Part shown: positions 50,047 through 64,000 of the stretch, piece by piece
How positions within the stretch are numbered: position 1 is the stretch's first letter
Layout of the letters: every line of letters starts with the position of its first letter
Source: Scleromitrula shiraiana
Taxonomy: Eukaryota > Ascomycota > Leotiomycetes > Helotiales > Sclerotiniaceae
Direction: 5' to 3'
NCBI GenBank assembly: GCA_028455995.1
Contig: JABELC010000006.1
Span: forward strand, 248,001 to 312,000
Length of the DNA: 64,000 nt
The notes under the pieces: model-generated
Told to the model about the DNA's origin: nothing
What the model saw: only the letters and a program-made list of their open reading frames with translations
The model's database searches: none
Made by a program: the position numbers and the translations under genes

Positions 50047-51341
50047 ATGGAGCCCACTCCAGCCTCTTCCCTCCCCTCAATGAAAGATCTAAACATCGAC
50101 AACATAACCCCCAACACAATTACCATGAACTCCCAAGGGGACAATGCAAGACTTAAGTACGTAATGGAAAGACTCGTTACGCATCTCCATGATTTCGCCC
50201 GCGAAACAAGGCTAAGCACGAATGAATGGATGGCGGCCTTGAATTTTTTGGTTGAGGTTGGTCAGATTTCAAGTGAGGTTAGACATGTATGTATACTTTT
50301 TTTCGATTTCATATGTTTACTTCTACATCCACGTCTATACCAATCTATACCCCCCATACCAATCTACCATACTTCCATATATGAAGTGAAAATCCACCAG
50401 CAATCCCATCCTCAAACAACCAAAACTAACACCCCCTCCCCCCAACCCAGGAATTCATCCTCCTCTCCGACATCCTCGGCCTCTCCCTCCTAATCGACTC
50501 GATCAACCACCCAAAACCTCCCCACTCAACCGAAGGCTCCGTCCTCGGCCCCTTCCACACCCACGACGCCGAGACCCTCCCCTCCGGCTCCCCGCTCTCC
50601 CACGACCCCGCCGGCGAACCCTGCCTCATCCTCTGCAGTATCCGTGACTCCTCCGGCACGCCCATCCCCTCCGTAAAAATCGACATCTGGGAGACCGATT
50701 CCAGCGGGCACTACGATGTGCAACACGCCGATCGCAGCGAGCCCGATGGCCGCTGCGTCATGGAGAGCGACGAGAAGGGGGAGTTTTGGTTTCGCGCTAT
50801 TGTGCCCGTGTCGTATCCGATTCCGCATGATGGGCCGGTGGGGAAACTGTTGGCGTTGCTTGGAAGACATCCGTGGAGACCGGCGCATATGCATTTTATG
50901 TTTGAGAAGGAGGGGTGGGATCATTTGATTACGTATGTTTTTCCTTTTTCCTTTTTCCTGCTGTTCTTTACCCCCTATTTCTTTTTCTCTTACCCGCTCT
51001 TTCCCTTCTCTTTTACCCCCTCCCCCCATCCCCAAGATCTAACACCTCCCCCCCCAACAAACAGAGCCCTCTACATCCACCCAGATCCATACCTCGACTC
51101 CGACGCCGTCTTCGGCGTAAAACAATCCCTAATCGTGTCCTTCATCCCCGCGACCCCCGAGATCTCAGAAAAATACAACGTCCCTCTCGGCTCGAAAGTG
51201 TTGGTCCATGATTTTGTGCTGGTGAATGAGGAGGAGACGGAGAGGTTGAGGGATGAGAATGCGGTGAAGGCATTGAAGAAGTTGGATTTGGGGAGGGGTT
51301 TTAGGTTGGTGGATCATTTGCCGGTGCCGGAGTTGGATTGA
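50047..51341 (+). CDS. Intradiol ring-cleavage dioxygenase (catechol/hydroxyquinol 1,2-type)
   Basis: Three exons (50,047-50,286; 50,451-50,932; 51,065-51,341) encode 332 residues. These Fe(III) enzymes open catechol-type rings between the two hydroxyls during aromatic breakdown. The N-terminal dimerisation domain includes MERLVTHLHDFARETRLS and NEWMAALNFLVEVGQ. Next come GSVLGPFHTHDAE and IDIWETDSSGHYDVQ. The four iron ligands fit: Tyr168, Tyr202 (VSYPIPHDGPVG), His226 and His228 (RPAHMHFM), with spacing as in bacterial catechol 1,2-dioxygenase. There is no signal peptide, so it is intracellular. No other aromatic-catabolism gene is adjacent. The first part of exon 2 uses almost only C-ending codons and is much more GC-rich than neighbouring genes, then flips to G-rich near 50,720. 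Hydroxyquinol is the likelier substrate by family style, but this is inference. Confidence 0.93.
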
Positions 51342-51827
51342 TTGGGTTTTTTTCGGGGAGAGAGAGGGGGTAGGAAGGAGGAGGATTATGCGGTGCTATA
51401 GCCTGTTATGATAATGAAGTAACTGATATATATCTCAACCGAACGTTTAGGTTCAGATAAGAAATAATGAATACTTGTCCAATATCATGCTCACGAGTCA
51501 TCCTGACGAAGAGAAAAGGGAGTGCAGAAAACTCCATTTGGGTATTATTATCCACATATCCAGATAAACAAACTGATTGAAGACCAGATAAAACTCCATC
51601 CATCTATCCTGCATACTCCTTAATCTCTATGCTTGCACGTGTTTTATGTGCTGAATTTCCAGAAAAACCACATGAATCCGTACACATCTTTGGCCTATAT
51701 CGGTTCGTAGGTAGGACAATTAAATGTAAACACCCCAACCCTCCATATCCCATCCCATCTCATACGACGCCTTAAAAAACGACCTCAAAAACAACAACCA
51801 ATTATCATCCCCACCCACAGCCCCCTT
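51342..51827. other. Short gap between convergent genes
   Basis: The 3' regions of the dioxygenase and spp1. No gene is seen; it should hold both 3' UTRs. Confidence 0.5.
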
Positions 51828-53875
51828 TCAAAAAAGCTGCTCCACCCAATTCTCAGCATAATAATCCTTAGTCGCCTCCCTAACCTCCGCATCATCCACA
51901 ATTTCCCCCCTCCTCGCATTCAGCCTCTCCACCGCCTCCCTCAAATTCTTCTGCGCATACGAATAACTCTCCGCATGAATCTCCCTCCAATTAATATGTT
52001 TACATTTTTTCTTCGCCTTGACACATATATTCTGCAACTCCTCCGGTATGTCCACTATTTCCGGATCTACGTATCCCGGGTATGGGATATGTGCGCCGAG
52101 ATGTTTGGTTTCTTCTGTGCGGGGTCCAAGGATTCCGGTTTCGAGAGCCGTTTTACCTTCGGTTGTGGAGCACCAGGAGGAGAATTCGGCTTCGTTCATG
52201 CTGAGGCGGTTGTCGTAGCCGCAGATTTCTTTGATTTCAATGGAGGGGTGTTCTTGGGCGGTTTTGGCGCGGCGGTTCATCATTATGAGGACTTTTTGCA
52301 TGGTTTTGTAGCCTTGGATTTGTTGCTCGATCACTAGACGTTTTGCTTGGATTTCTTCAATCGTTTGTTGTTCTTCAAAGGTAAGATATTGAAGTCCCAA
52401 TGGTTCGCCTAGAAATGAGGTGAGCGTTTTTTCAAAGTATATAGGGATAGCAATCTTACTTGTGTCGTGACCCTCTGGAACAGGTAATTTTGGCTTTGAA
52501 CCAAGATTGTGAAAGTCGGCGGCACTTTTGCAACCATCCAATAATGCCCCTACTTCCATTTCACTTAAAGCGCCACCCATAGAACGTTTCTCATCGGATC
52601 TGACCTTGCTCTTAACATATGACCAGAACGCCATCTTGTGCTCATCGCTACAATACTTGCTTGGAGGATCATCACTAACACGAGCCGCTTTGCGACATCC
52701 ATCAACATTGTGATATCGACACATACGCTTCCATGTTGTAAATGCCGTCTTGGAACTGCATTTTGGGCAAATAAAGCGATCCAAGAGTTGTTTAGCATCC
52801 GCTACATCAATACCAATGCATGAACAATGATACCAATCCTCGCAACCTCCCTCACAATAAACCATCATACGATGGTCATCTGGACCTCGACATATGCAAT
52901 ATTCTCCACCATCATTGCTATCATCACCAGATCCTGGGGAGGAGGGACGAGTTCTGGGGCCGGGAGTAGCGCTAGTACGCTGTGATTTCAGAGCATCTGT
53001 AGGGCCTATAGAACTATTGTTAGTTTGAGTTCGCAATCACCAAGTAATGAATGAATTGAGTAAGATCGATAAGATACCTTCTGGTTTAGTCTTTGGTTTA
53101 GGTTTCTTGATCGGAGCAGCAGTTCCCTTCTTCTTCGCTGGCGGTTTCTCTGCTTTAGGCTGTACTGGCGCAGGACTACTTTGTTTCATAGAAGAAGGAC
53201 CTGGAGATCCATGATTAGAAGATGGGACAGCAGATGTTGTTTTCCGTGAGCGTCCTTCACTTTTAATCTGCTCAGAAATACTCAAGGGCACTTGATTAGC
53301 AAAACTTGGTGTTCCGTCTCTAGAGCTAATTGATGTCTCCTTAGCAACCGATGAAGCTTTAGATGCCGGTTTCGGCTTTGCGCCAGCTCTCTTTGATGTG
53401 GGGACGATGCCGGCTGCTAAATCTGCTGCAAGCTTGGCCGCTTGTTCATTCCTCTCCGACAATATTTGGAGAGCTAAAACTCGAGTTTCGCCTGATATAC
53501 GGTATTTTCTGGATTCATTTGCGTTTTTGTGGTGTCTGTTGTAGATACGAGAGTCTGCAGCTGTAAATATCTTGTTCCATTTCTCATCATCTTCGCCTGG
53601 TGGTGTTGGTGCAGCTTCTGGATATTTGTATTTGAAGCCAGGCGCATTATTCGATACCTTCGGAGTCGAATTAGTAGTCTCCTGTTTGACTGGAACTTCT
53701 TTCTGCGGGGACTGAACTTGTTAGTTGGAGGAGGAAATATATGGATACGCTCAATCCGAGTAAATCACAAGGCTCTGCCGTTTGCGAAGGAGAGAAAGGA
53801 GATGCTCACATCGCTTTTGCCTTCAGCTGAGGAAGAAGGTGTTTGTGAAGGAGGGTCCAAGTCCATTGCATCCAT
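51828..53875 (-). CDS. spp1: COMPASS (Set1 complex) subunit Spp1, PHD finger
   Basis: Four exons (53,875-53,810; 53,702-53,078; 53,005-52,460; 52,408-51,828) encode 605 residues. Spp1/CFP1 is the histone-reading subunit of the H3K4 methyltransferase complex in the nucleus. Residues 1-230 are low-complexity and rich in K, P and S. A PHD finger at about 265-315 shows EYCICRGPDDHRMMVYCEGG, then CEDWYHCSCIGI and FICPKC, with full Cys4-His-Cys3 ligands. Next comes a cysteine cluster MCRYHNVDGCRK plus KYCSDEHK, as in CFP1-type Spp1, then a helical C-terminus. The last intron (52,409-52,459) is exactly 51 nt with a GTAAGA donor and CTAG end. It contains no stop in frame, so retention would only insert 17 residues. 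The start is the ATG at 53,875. Confidence 0.9.
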
Positions 53876-54731
53876 GATTAGCTTTTATTGTTGAATTTTG
53901 ATTACTTTTTGGATGTCGTACTTGGCAAGTCATGTACAACTCAATGTGATATCTCAAAATAAATAATTTGGGAATCTCTAGCCTTCCTTCGGGATAATCT
54001 ATCACTAGCCGTTTCAGGATAGAAATCCACTTACGCACGGGCCGTAAACGTACTAGATTCCTCAGCCTTCTCAGCCTCGTGCTTATTTGAAGTTCTATAA
54101 CATCACAACATCCAATCCTATCTTTCTAAATCAATCTAACACTCTCTAGCCTTCCCCACTCACTCCATAGCTTCTATCACCCCCCTCCTCTGGTCAATAC
54201 CCCTAGAATGATAGTTACAATAAAAACAAGTCCCATCCCCGCCCCTCAAAAAATCCTACGCAAAAGAAGGAAAAGTACAACACCTTCCCCTCATCCATGC
54301 ACATATTTCAACACACACACAAACCTGAAAACTGCTGTAGCTGTAGTTGAGTTCACAGGATCCACATGAACCCTCTCTACTGCTTCTCTACTGAAAATAT
54401 TCAACATAGAAAGATAAATCATTTTCATTCCATCCATCTATCTGTCTATCTATAATATAACAAGTAAAACAAAAGTAGTATTTCCATTTCCCAAACTTAT
54501 TACCCAGCTCATCGCAAAAATTGCGTTGAGAATGGGGAATCTTTCGGTAAGGAGAGGGAGGACCTGCTATTCCGTAATGTAAACACACGAGATGCCCTTT
54601 TCCTCTTCTTTCCTTGGAAGTTAATTGGAGTTGATTCGATTTGATTTCGATTGAGAATTATGAAGTGGGACGGCGTAATGTTATTGAAAACGAGAACCGT
54701 CCACAAGTAAAGATCGTACAATTCACCTGCT
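53876..54731. other. Intergenic, no gene seen
   Basis: The promoter of spp1 at the left and the 3' region of the ankyrin gene at the right. Short frames only; no motif, RNA gene or sizeable repeat was recognised. Confidence 0.5.
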
Positions 54732-55601
54732 TTATCCCTCGACCTTCGCCGCTTTCTTCTTCTTCTCTTCCTCCTTAAACCTCTTATACTCTTCCTGATC
54801 AAAATCACTATCACTCGCACTCCCCACATCATCCTCCCCCCCATCCCCATTCGCGTCTTCCGCATCCTCCGCCCCATTCTCCCCACTCTCCTCTTCTTCC
54901 ACAAAATCCCCTCTATTCATAATATCATAAACCGCATCCTCCAATCTCTGTTTCAATTTCGTATTTCTTGGATCCGTCAGCGCCGCTGCTGTTAATTTGG
55001 CTTTGTTGCGGATCCGAGCGTCGGATCCAGCTTCTATCATCATATCAATGAGTTGGTAGCCGTAATCCCAGGCTTCGGGCCCGGATTCGTTGGTCCAGCG
55101 GACGGCGGAATGGAGGGGGGTATCGCCGTCGCGGGCACAGACGGGGTCGCATTCGAAACCTTCTTGGTCGAGGAGGATGTCTATTATTTCGTCTTTTTGG
55201 GAGTAAGAAAATGGATGTTAGTGGATATATAATGATGTGTATTGTTATGATAGGAAAGGAATTATCTCGGTCGACAAAAAGAAAACAGATCAACCTACAG
55301 TTTCCCCTCAAAGCAGCTTCATGATAAATATAATTTCCCATCACCGTCTTCGTATTATTAAGTAAAGTAGCCGCAGCTTCCGCATCCTTACAACTAGCTA
55401 TCACTTCTTGGAGTAAATCGGTATTATTTCGACGGGCGGCTTCGATTAGAAGCTCGCCGGATGATGCTCCCTATTATTTCCCAATACTGTTAGCTGGAAA
55501 GAATCAAAGAGTGACGGATACCTTGGCGGAAGGGGAAATGAGAAAGAGTAATTTACCTCGACTTCTTCATCTTGCTCTGGTTGATTTCTAGGATCTGCCA
55601 T
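54732..55601 (-). CDS. Small ankyrin-repeat protein with acidic tail
   Basis: Three exons (55,601-55,557; 55,470-55,299; 55,192-54,732) encode 225 residues. The body has ankyrin-type helices: GASSGELLIEAARRNNTDLL, NYIYHEAALRGN, then DEGDTPLH-like CARDGDTPLHSAVRW and AGSDARIRNKAKLTA. About three to four repeats are present. The tail is strongly acidic (FVEEEESGENGAEDAEDAN and on) and ends with a lysine-rich stretch KKKKAAKVEG. There is no signal or membrane segment. Similar small ankyrin proteins are widespread in ascomycetes with no settled function; protein binding is the general role of the fold. The start ATG at 55,601 gives MADPRNQPEQDEEVE as exon 1. Intron 1 (86 nt) has a GTAAAT donor; intron 2 is 106 nt. 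Confidence 0.85.
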
Positions 55602-56324
55602 CTTTGGAGGAGAGGTATAGATATTTAGAAAGGGCGTTTTGCTTTGCTTTTCCCTGTTTATTTCCTTATGATGTTCTATTCAAGAATGATCATATAAAAT
55701 ACAATAGAATAAGAGTGATTTCCAAACTAGATCCTCTCGAATCCGCAGTAATCGAAAAGTAGTTAAAAACGTCTACAATCGAAACCTCAACTTCGCACAA
55801 GCAGTTCCTCTGAGATTATAATTTTCGCCTTTTAAAAAAGAAGATAGGATCTTCTCAATTTACAATTTCAAGGAGAAAGCAAAAACTTAGAGTAGGAGTT
55901 CAATTCAATAATAGTTGAACACAAGACGGTGAATATATTCAATTGGATGCTCTTAGAGACTTAAATTAACCTTGGCGTTTCTTCAAATTTCAGCCCCGTG
56001 CACTCGTTGTTTCAGCGGCGGGGCTATTATTTTTAGTATGGGTTGATAGCATGGGATTTGAAGGATCAATTGGATAATTATGTAATCAAATAATCGAACA
56101 AAAAAGTTGACGAGGCTGATAAAATAAAATAAAATAAAATAAAACTTAATCAATTGATCTAGAAACTTGCGATTACGTAGATGGACATTTAACGACGAAA
56201 TTTTATGAAATCTTAAGAATTACGTTGAATATTTGATTCAAAACTTCAAGAGATATTTATTAAAAACTGGCAAGAAATTCAATAAAACAATTGCGCAAAT
56301 ACCTCCTCACCACCCACCCTCAAA
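55602..56324. promoter_or_regulatory. Divergent intergenic region (ankyrin gene / rpc11)
   Basis: A 723-bp gap between two divergent start codons, holding both promoters. A short (AAAAT)n tract lies near 56,118-56,145. No gene is seen. Confidence 0.4.
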
Positions 56325-56957
56325 ATGCTCCTCTGTACGCCCCTCCCCCTCCCCCCGCTCCCCTCCATCCACTAACCCCCCATCTCCCCTCAGTCTGTCC
56401 CACCTGCAGCAACATCCTCACCGTCTCGCCCACGCCCGTATCCTCCTCCTCCTCCTCCGACGCCGGACTAAACCGTCTCGAATGCCTCACCTGTCCCTAC
56501 CAATACGTATTGCAAAAAGCCATCTACGACCGGAAAACTTTCGAGAGAGAAGAGAAGGAAGATGTTTTTGGCGGACCGGGAATGTGGGAAAATGCGGATA
56601 AGACGGAGAAACAGTGTAATAGGAGTGAGTGTGATGGGATGGAGGCGGCGGTTAGACATGTGCAGATTCGGAGTGCGGATGAGCCTATGACGGGGTTTTT
56701 TAGGGTGAGTTGTTTTTTTTTTTCTTTTATCTTTTTGTTTTTGGAGGGGTTGGGCATTTGTGGGGGCTGGGATGGGATGGGATGGGATGGGAAGAGGAGG
56801 GGGAGTTGGGAAAGGCGAGATCGATGAGAGAATGGAGGGAGGGATGGATGGATGGATGGATGTACTATTGATTGGGAAATCAAATTGGGGCAAGAAGAAC
56901 TAATACTAACATCAAACCCAGTGTATGAAATGTGGAACACAATGGAGAGAAAATTAA
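56325..56957 (+). CDS. rpc11: RNA polymerase III subunit Rpc11 (RPC10/C11, TFIIS-like)
   Basis: Three exons (56,325-56,334; 56,394-56,704; 56,922-56,957) encode 118 residues. C11 gives Pol III its RNA-cleavage activity and helps termination and re-initiation. The first coding exon is only 10 nt and encodes MLL plus one base; splicing yields the invariant MLLFCPTC start. The N-terminal zinc ribbon has Cys 5, 8, 34 and 37. The C-terminal TFIIS-like ribbon has Cys 78, 83, 108 and 111, with the catalytic acidic hairpin RSADEP at residues 96-101 (Asp99, Glu100) and the end CMKCGTQWREN. The 78-83 spacing is CX4C rather than CX2C. Introns are 59 and 217 nt. All blocks match the family, so the call is secure. 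Confidence 0.96.
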
Positions 56958-57442
56958 ACAAGCACAAGAAGGATGCGCGCAATACAAGTATAAGGGAAGG
57001 GAGGTCTATTTGATTAGCTGGGCATATTTATCAACCAATCGAATCGGTTACCTACCTTCTGAGGGAAAGAAGGTGTTGTGCTGGAAGGGGAAACCTTGGG
57101 GCGGTTTGCTTGCTTGCTTGAGTTTATATAGCGTGGTGTTATGGGGATATGGTTCATATTATGTTATATACTCTATGAGAGGATTAAATATTGTTCATCT
57201 GCTATGTTGTATGATATGCTATGACATGCCATAAATGGCAATCTAGCTGGATTCTCCTTGAAGGGAATCAAATGTGAACTTTGATATAATTTTCCCAACC
57301 AAACTCCCCTTCCGCAAAGTATCAAAAGACTTACTCAATGCGTCCAACTCCATGCCCTATCACAACCGTAATAACTCCAAGTAAATTTCCCATTTCCATC
57401 CATTGCACCCCTTCTCCTTCCTTCAGTTCTCCCCTCCATCAC
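56958..57442. other. Gap between convergent genes, possible extra med31 exon
   Basis: The 3' ends of rpc11 and med31. A small in-frame third exon of med31 might end near 57,340, because a GTAGGT donor overlaps the annotated stop region and an AG acceptor lies near 57,379. This is not supported by conserved protein and is left out of the gene model. Confidence 0.35.
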
Positions 57443-58159
57443 CTACCCCTCCCTACTCCACTTCTCCACCGCCTCCTTATCCCTAAACGCCAACTCCCCC
57501 ACCACCTCCCAACTCAAACAATCCCTCCTAAAACTCTCCTTCTGCAACAATTCCAAATGTTTCAAACTAGGTCCAGGATACGTGAGGTATTTGAGATATG
57601 GCGGCTGTGTGAAATATTGGAGGTACGAAAGGTATGATATGAAGGCTGGGGTTGAGAGGAGGGTTCCGGAGGAGAGGGACGCCAGGTGCGATATGTAGGT
57701 TGGGGAGGCGAGGGCGTTGAGGAACTGGATGGGGGTGGTGGTTAGCTTGTTTGTTGGTGTAGGAGGACGAGAGGGGTGAAAAGGATATGGAGGGAGATAG
57801 AGGAGGAAGGTAAGTAGATGCATGCATGTATAGGAAAGAAGAGAATATGAAATGCCCAAATCATTATCTGGCACTCAATGTCAATCTCAATCGCAATCTT
57901 GCAACTTGCAAAACCAACCATAGACAACACGCGCAAGCAATTTAAAATCCAAACATATATATTCCCCCCATTGCGCCATCCAAGAAATAAAACCACATAC
58001 CTCAAGCTCCACCTCAAACCTCGTAAAACCACCAAACTTCGGTTCCTCCACCTCATCTTTTCCCTCCTCTTTCTTAATCTCTACCTCCTTCTCTTTCTCT
58101 TTTCCTCCCTCCAGTTCCAGATCTCCCATAACGATATCTTTCTCTGATGAACTTGTCAT
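57443..58159 (-). CDS. med31: Mediator complex subunit 31 (Med31/Soh1)
   Basis: Two exons (58,159-58,001; 57,724-57,443) encode 146 residues. Med31 sits in the middle module of Mediator, linking activators to RNA polymerase II. The N-terminus (about residues 1-40) is charged and variable. The conserved domain begins TRFEVELE, spliced to FLNALASPTYISHLA, then AFISYLSYLQYFTQPPYLKY, LTYPGPSLKHLELLQ, and ESFRRDCLSW. This is the diagnostic family core, including the YLxYLQYW..PPY..F..YP block. The intron (276 nt) has a GTATGT donor and CCAG acceptor. The end after KWSREG is short; a further exon cannot be excluded. The start is the ATG at 58,159. Confidence 0.93.
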
Positions 58160-62178
<4,019 letters not shown>

Positions 62179-64000
62179 ATGTCATTAAGTTCTATCCAAC
62201 CAGATCATGAAGGTAAGTTCAAAAAAGAGTTCTTGTAATCTATGCGCCGCGAGCTTGCGACAACCAAACTCTCGATCCCCACTTATCAACGTTCGGATTG
62301 TATCAAATTACCTGTCCAGCGTTTCGTTATCTTTAACCTTCCTGCATCATTGGCACCTTTGCTATAAGCATGAACCCGCAAACTGACCTTGAGAAATCTT
62401 GTTTTTGATTAGGCAATCGATCGCCCGCACTATCTATGAATCTCTCCTCAAACAACCCCTTTCGGAATCGAGCTGCGTCTCCTGCTATGCCCTCTTCTAC
62501 TCAACGTTCCCCCCGAGAACCTCCTCCAAGACCTGTATCGAGAAATCCTTTCTTAGATTCTCCAGCTACAACTTCAACTTCACCCCCTAATACAATGGCT
62601 TTTCAACAACGAACATCTCCCACTTCCACAAGTCCAGGCTTGACTGGAAATGCTGCCCAATTATTCGTACGTTCCCTCGATCTATCATAACTATTTTGCC
62701 CCTGTTCCTGAAACTTGAAGGGTGTTACATGAGCATCTACCTTACATATTGGGTCATTGAATGCCAAGCATATGTATGGAATGATTATTAACATGAGATA
62801 TGTAGGATGAACTCACACTCAATGATAAACCTGTTCCCAATCGAGGGAACAAGCCACTCCCTCCAGCACGAGCAAACACTGGGGGTCAACCACAAAGAGA
62901 GAATATACCACCACCTGGGAAATTATTAAATGGCCACAGACCAATGCGATCTCAAGAAGAGGCAATGCGTGCTAGAAGAGCTGCTGGAAAAACGACCTCT
63001 CCTGCAGATGTATTAGATATTTTTGCCGATCCAAATGAGAGTCCAAGACGAGGAGCAAGACGAAATTCAGATACTTCTATCGCTGGAAGAAAGCTACTTA
63101 ATCCTCAAGATGACAGCCGATATTTGGATCCGGAGAAAGAGAAGAGACGAGAACCTAGGAGTAAAACTAGCAAGAATAGAAAGCTTAGGAATCCTGTTGA
63201 CAGTATTGATCAATTAGATGCAACAAGTATATTTGGGACTGGGGGTAAGTTTTTCTATAATTGTTTAAAAATTATTAAACTAATCTTGAATAGCATTCCA
63301 CCACGATGGACCATTCGATGCTTGCAACCCTAGCCGTAACAAAGCAGGAAGCCGACGTGCACCAATGCAAGCCTTTGCAAAGGATTCAATCAACAATACT
63401 CTTGGAGGTGGTGGACCTTTGAACGATAAACCTGATCATGCACTATTTATGGGCAATAGTGATGTAGAAGCTTTCACTGATTATTCTCGTGGAGGAGAAA
63501 TGGTTAATGCCTACGAATCATATGGTGATCGCCCAGCACCTTCTCGTGTCGAGCCAAACGTTGAGAGTTCTTACACTCGTGTCGAACCAATTCATTCCAC
63601 AGAAACAATGGGGCTTGGTACATCTACTTTCCTCGAGGGAGCACCAGCCTCTCGAACAGCCATTCAGCAAAACCAACCATCCCCCATGGAAGGTGTCCTA
63701 GGACGTAAGAAATCATTGGCACAGAAGATTCGTGGAATCAACGGTCGACGTGATTATGGTCCCTCGGGAAGAATAACTAGTCCCGAAGGAGTCTATTCCC
63801 CAAGTTACATACCAGGCGGCGGTAGAGCAAATGAGGCAAATCCATTTTTCAACGAATTCAGCAAGGGTGATGATACTATCAAGGAAGAAAGTATCTCGGT
63901 TGCCGAACTACCACGACGACCGGGACAGGGACGCTCGAGAGCTCCTTCTAGCCCACCCGGAATCGAAAGAAGAGTTACGAGTGATGGGGCGGAATCGAGA
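62179..64000 (+). CDS. pal1: Pal1 cell-morphology protein (3' end outside window)
   Basis: Four exons are seen (62,179-62,212; 62,413-62,666; 62,806-63,244; 63,294 to the window edge), about 478 residues so far with no stop. Pal1-family proteins sit at the cell cortex and at endocytic sites and help keep fungal cell shape. After a disordered start with NPFRNRAAS and an NPFLDSP repeat (NPF motifs bind EH-domain endocytic proteins) comes DVLDIFADPNESPRRGARRN. The hallmark Pal1 block follows: FHHDGPFDACNPSRNKAGSR, then RAPMQAFAKDSINNTLGGGG. Later segments are disordered, with GRKKSLAQKIRGINGRR and a third NPF (NPFFNEF). Introns are 200, 139 and 49 nt; donors are GTAAGT or GTACGT. Exon 1 is 34 nt. 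The start is the ATG at 62,179. Confidence 0.93.

Noticed and set aside
50047..53875. Functional clustering of the dioxygenase with neighbours as a catabolic cluster
   Set aside because: Neighbours are a tRNA deaminase and a chromatin subunit; no other aromatic-degradation, transporter or Zn2Cys6 regulator gene lies nearby.

Overview
The window is nuclear DNA of a filamentous ascomycete. Genes carry several short introns (mostly 50-200 nt, GT...AG, CTAAC/CTGAC-like branch sites), intergenic DNA is AT-rich and full of simple repeats, and the gene set is typically fungal (Trm44, Cbp4, fungal Spp1, Pal1, HET domain, fungal D-Ala-D-Ala-ligase-like ATP-grasp). Protein style suggests Leotiomycetes, perhaps near Sclerotinia/Botrytis, but that is inference. 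Nineteen genes, two clear pseudogenes and one tRNA-Arg are supported. Exon joins were derived by reading splice sites and matching conserved protein blocks, without transcripts.

Layout. 1-2,114: no gene, a diverged tandem repeat at the left end. 2,115-4,834: divergent pair trm44 (-) and ribosomal protein eL24 (+). 6,457-8,166: broken HET-domain gene. 9,031-10,643: RecA/Rad51-like ATPase (-). 13,525-14,850: secreted, probably GPI-anchored thaumatin-like protein (-). 17,409-18,027: cbp4 (+). 20,191-20,261: tRNA-Arg(ACG) beside a very AT-rich island. 21,175-22,975: glucokinase (-). 22,976-29,049: about 6 kb of repeat-rich DNA without a recognisable gene, including a 400-bp AAAAT array. 29,050-31,529: HSPA12-like Hsp70 (-). 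31,530-36,820: another gene-free stretch with a 350-bp AAT array.

From 36,821 the window is gene-dense: PMP20-type peroxiredoxin, DUF1348/NTF2-like protein, complex I NDUFA2-type subunit, mitochondrial pyruvate carrier, decayed ATP-grasp ligase, tRNA adenosine deaminase (Tad1/ADAT1), intradiol dioxygenase, COMPASS subunit Spp1, ankyrin protein, Pol III subunit Rpc11, Mediator subunit Med31. A repeat-rich 4-kb gap then leads to pal1, which runs off the right edge.

These are mostly unlinked housekeeping genes: no biosynthetic cluster, CRISPR or intact mobile element was recognised. Several gene products are mitochondrial (Cbp4, NDUFA2, MPC), but their dispersal does not suggest co-regulation. 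The most unusual signal is compositional: in many genes the coding strand is C-rich and G-poor in the 5' part of an exon and flips sharply to G-rich and C-poor in the 3' part, resetting across introns.
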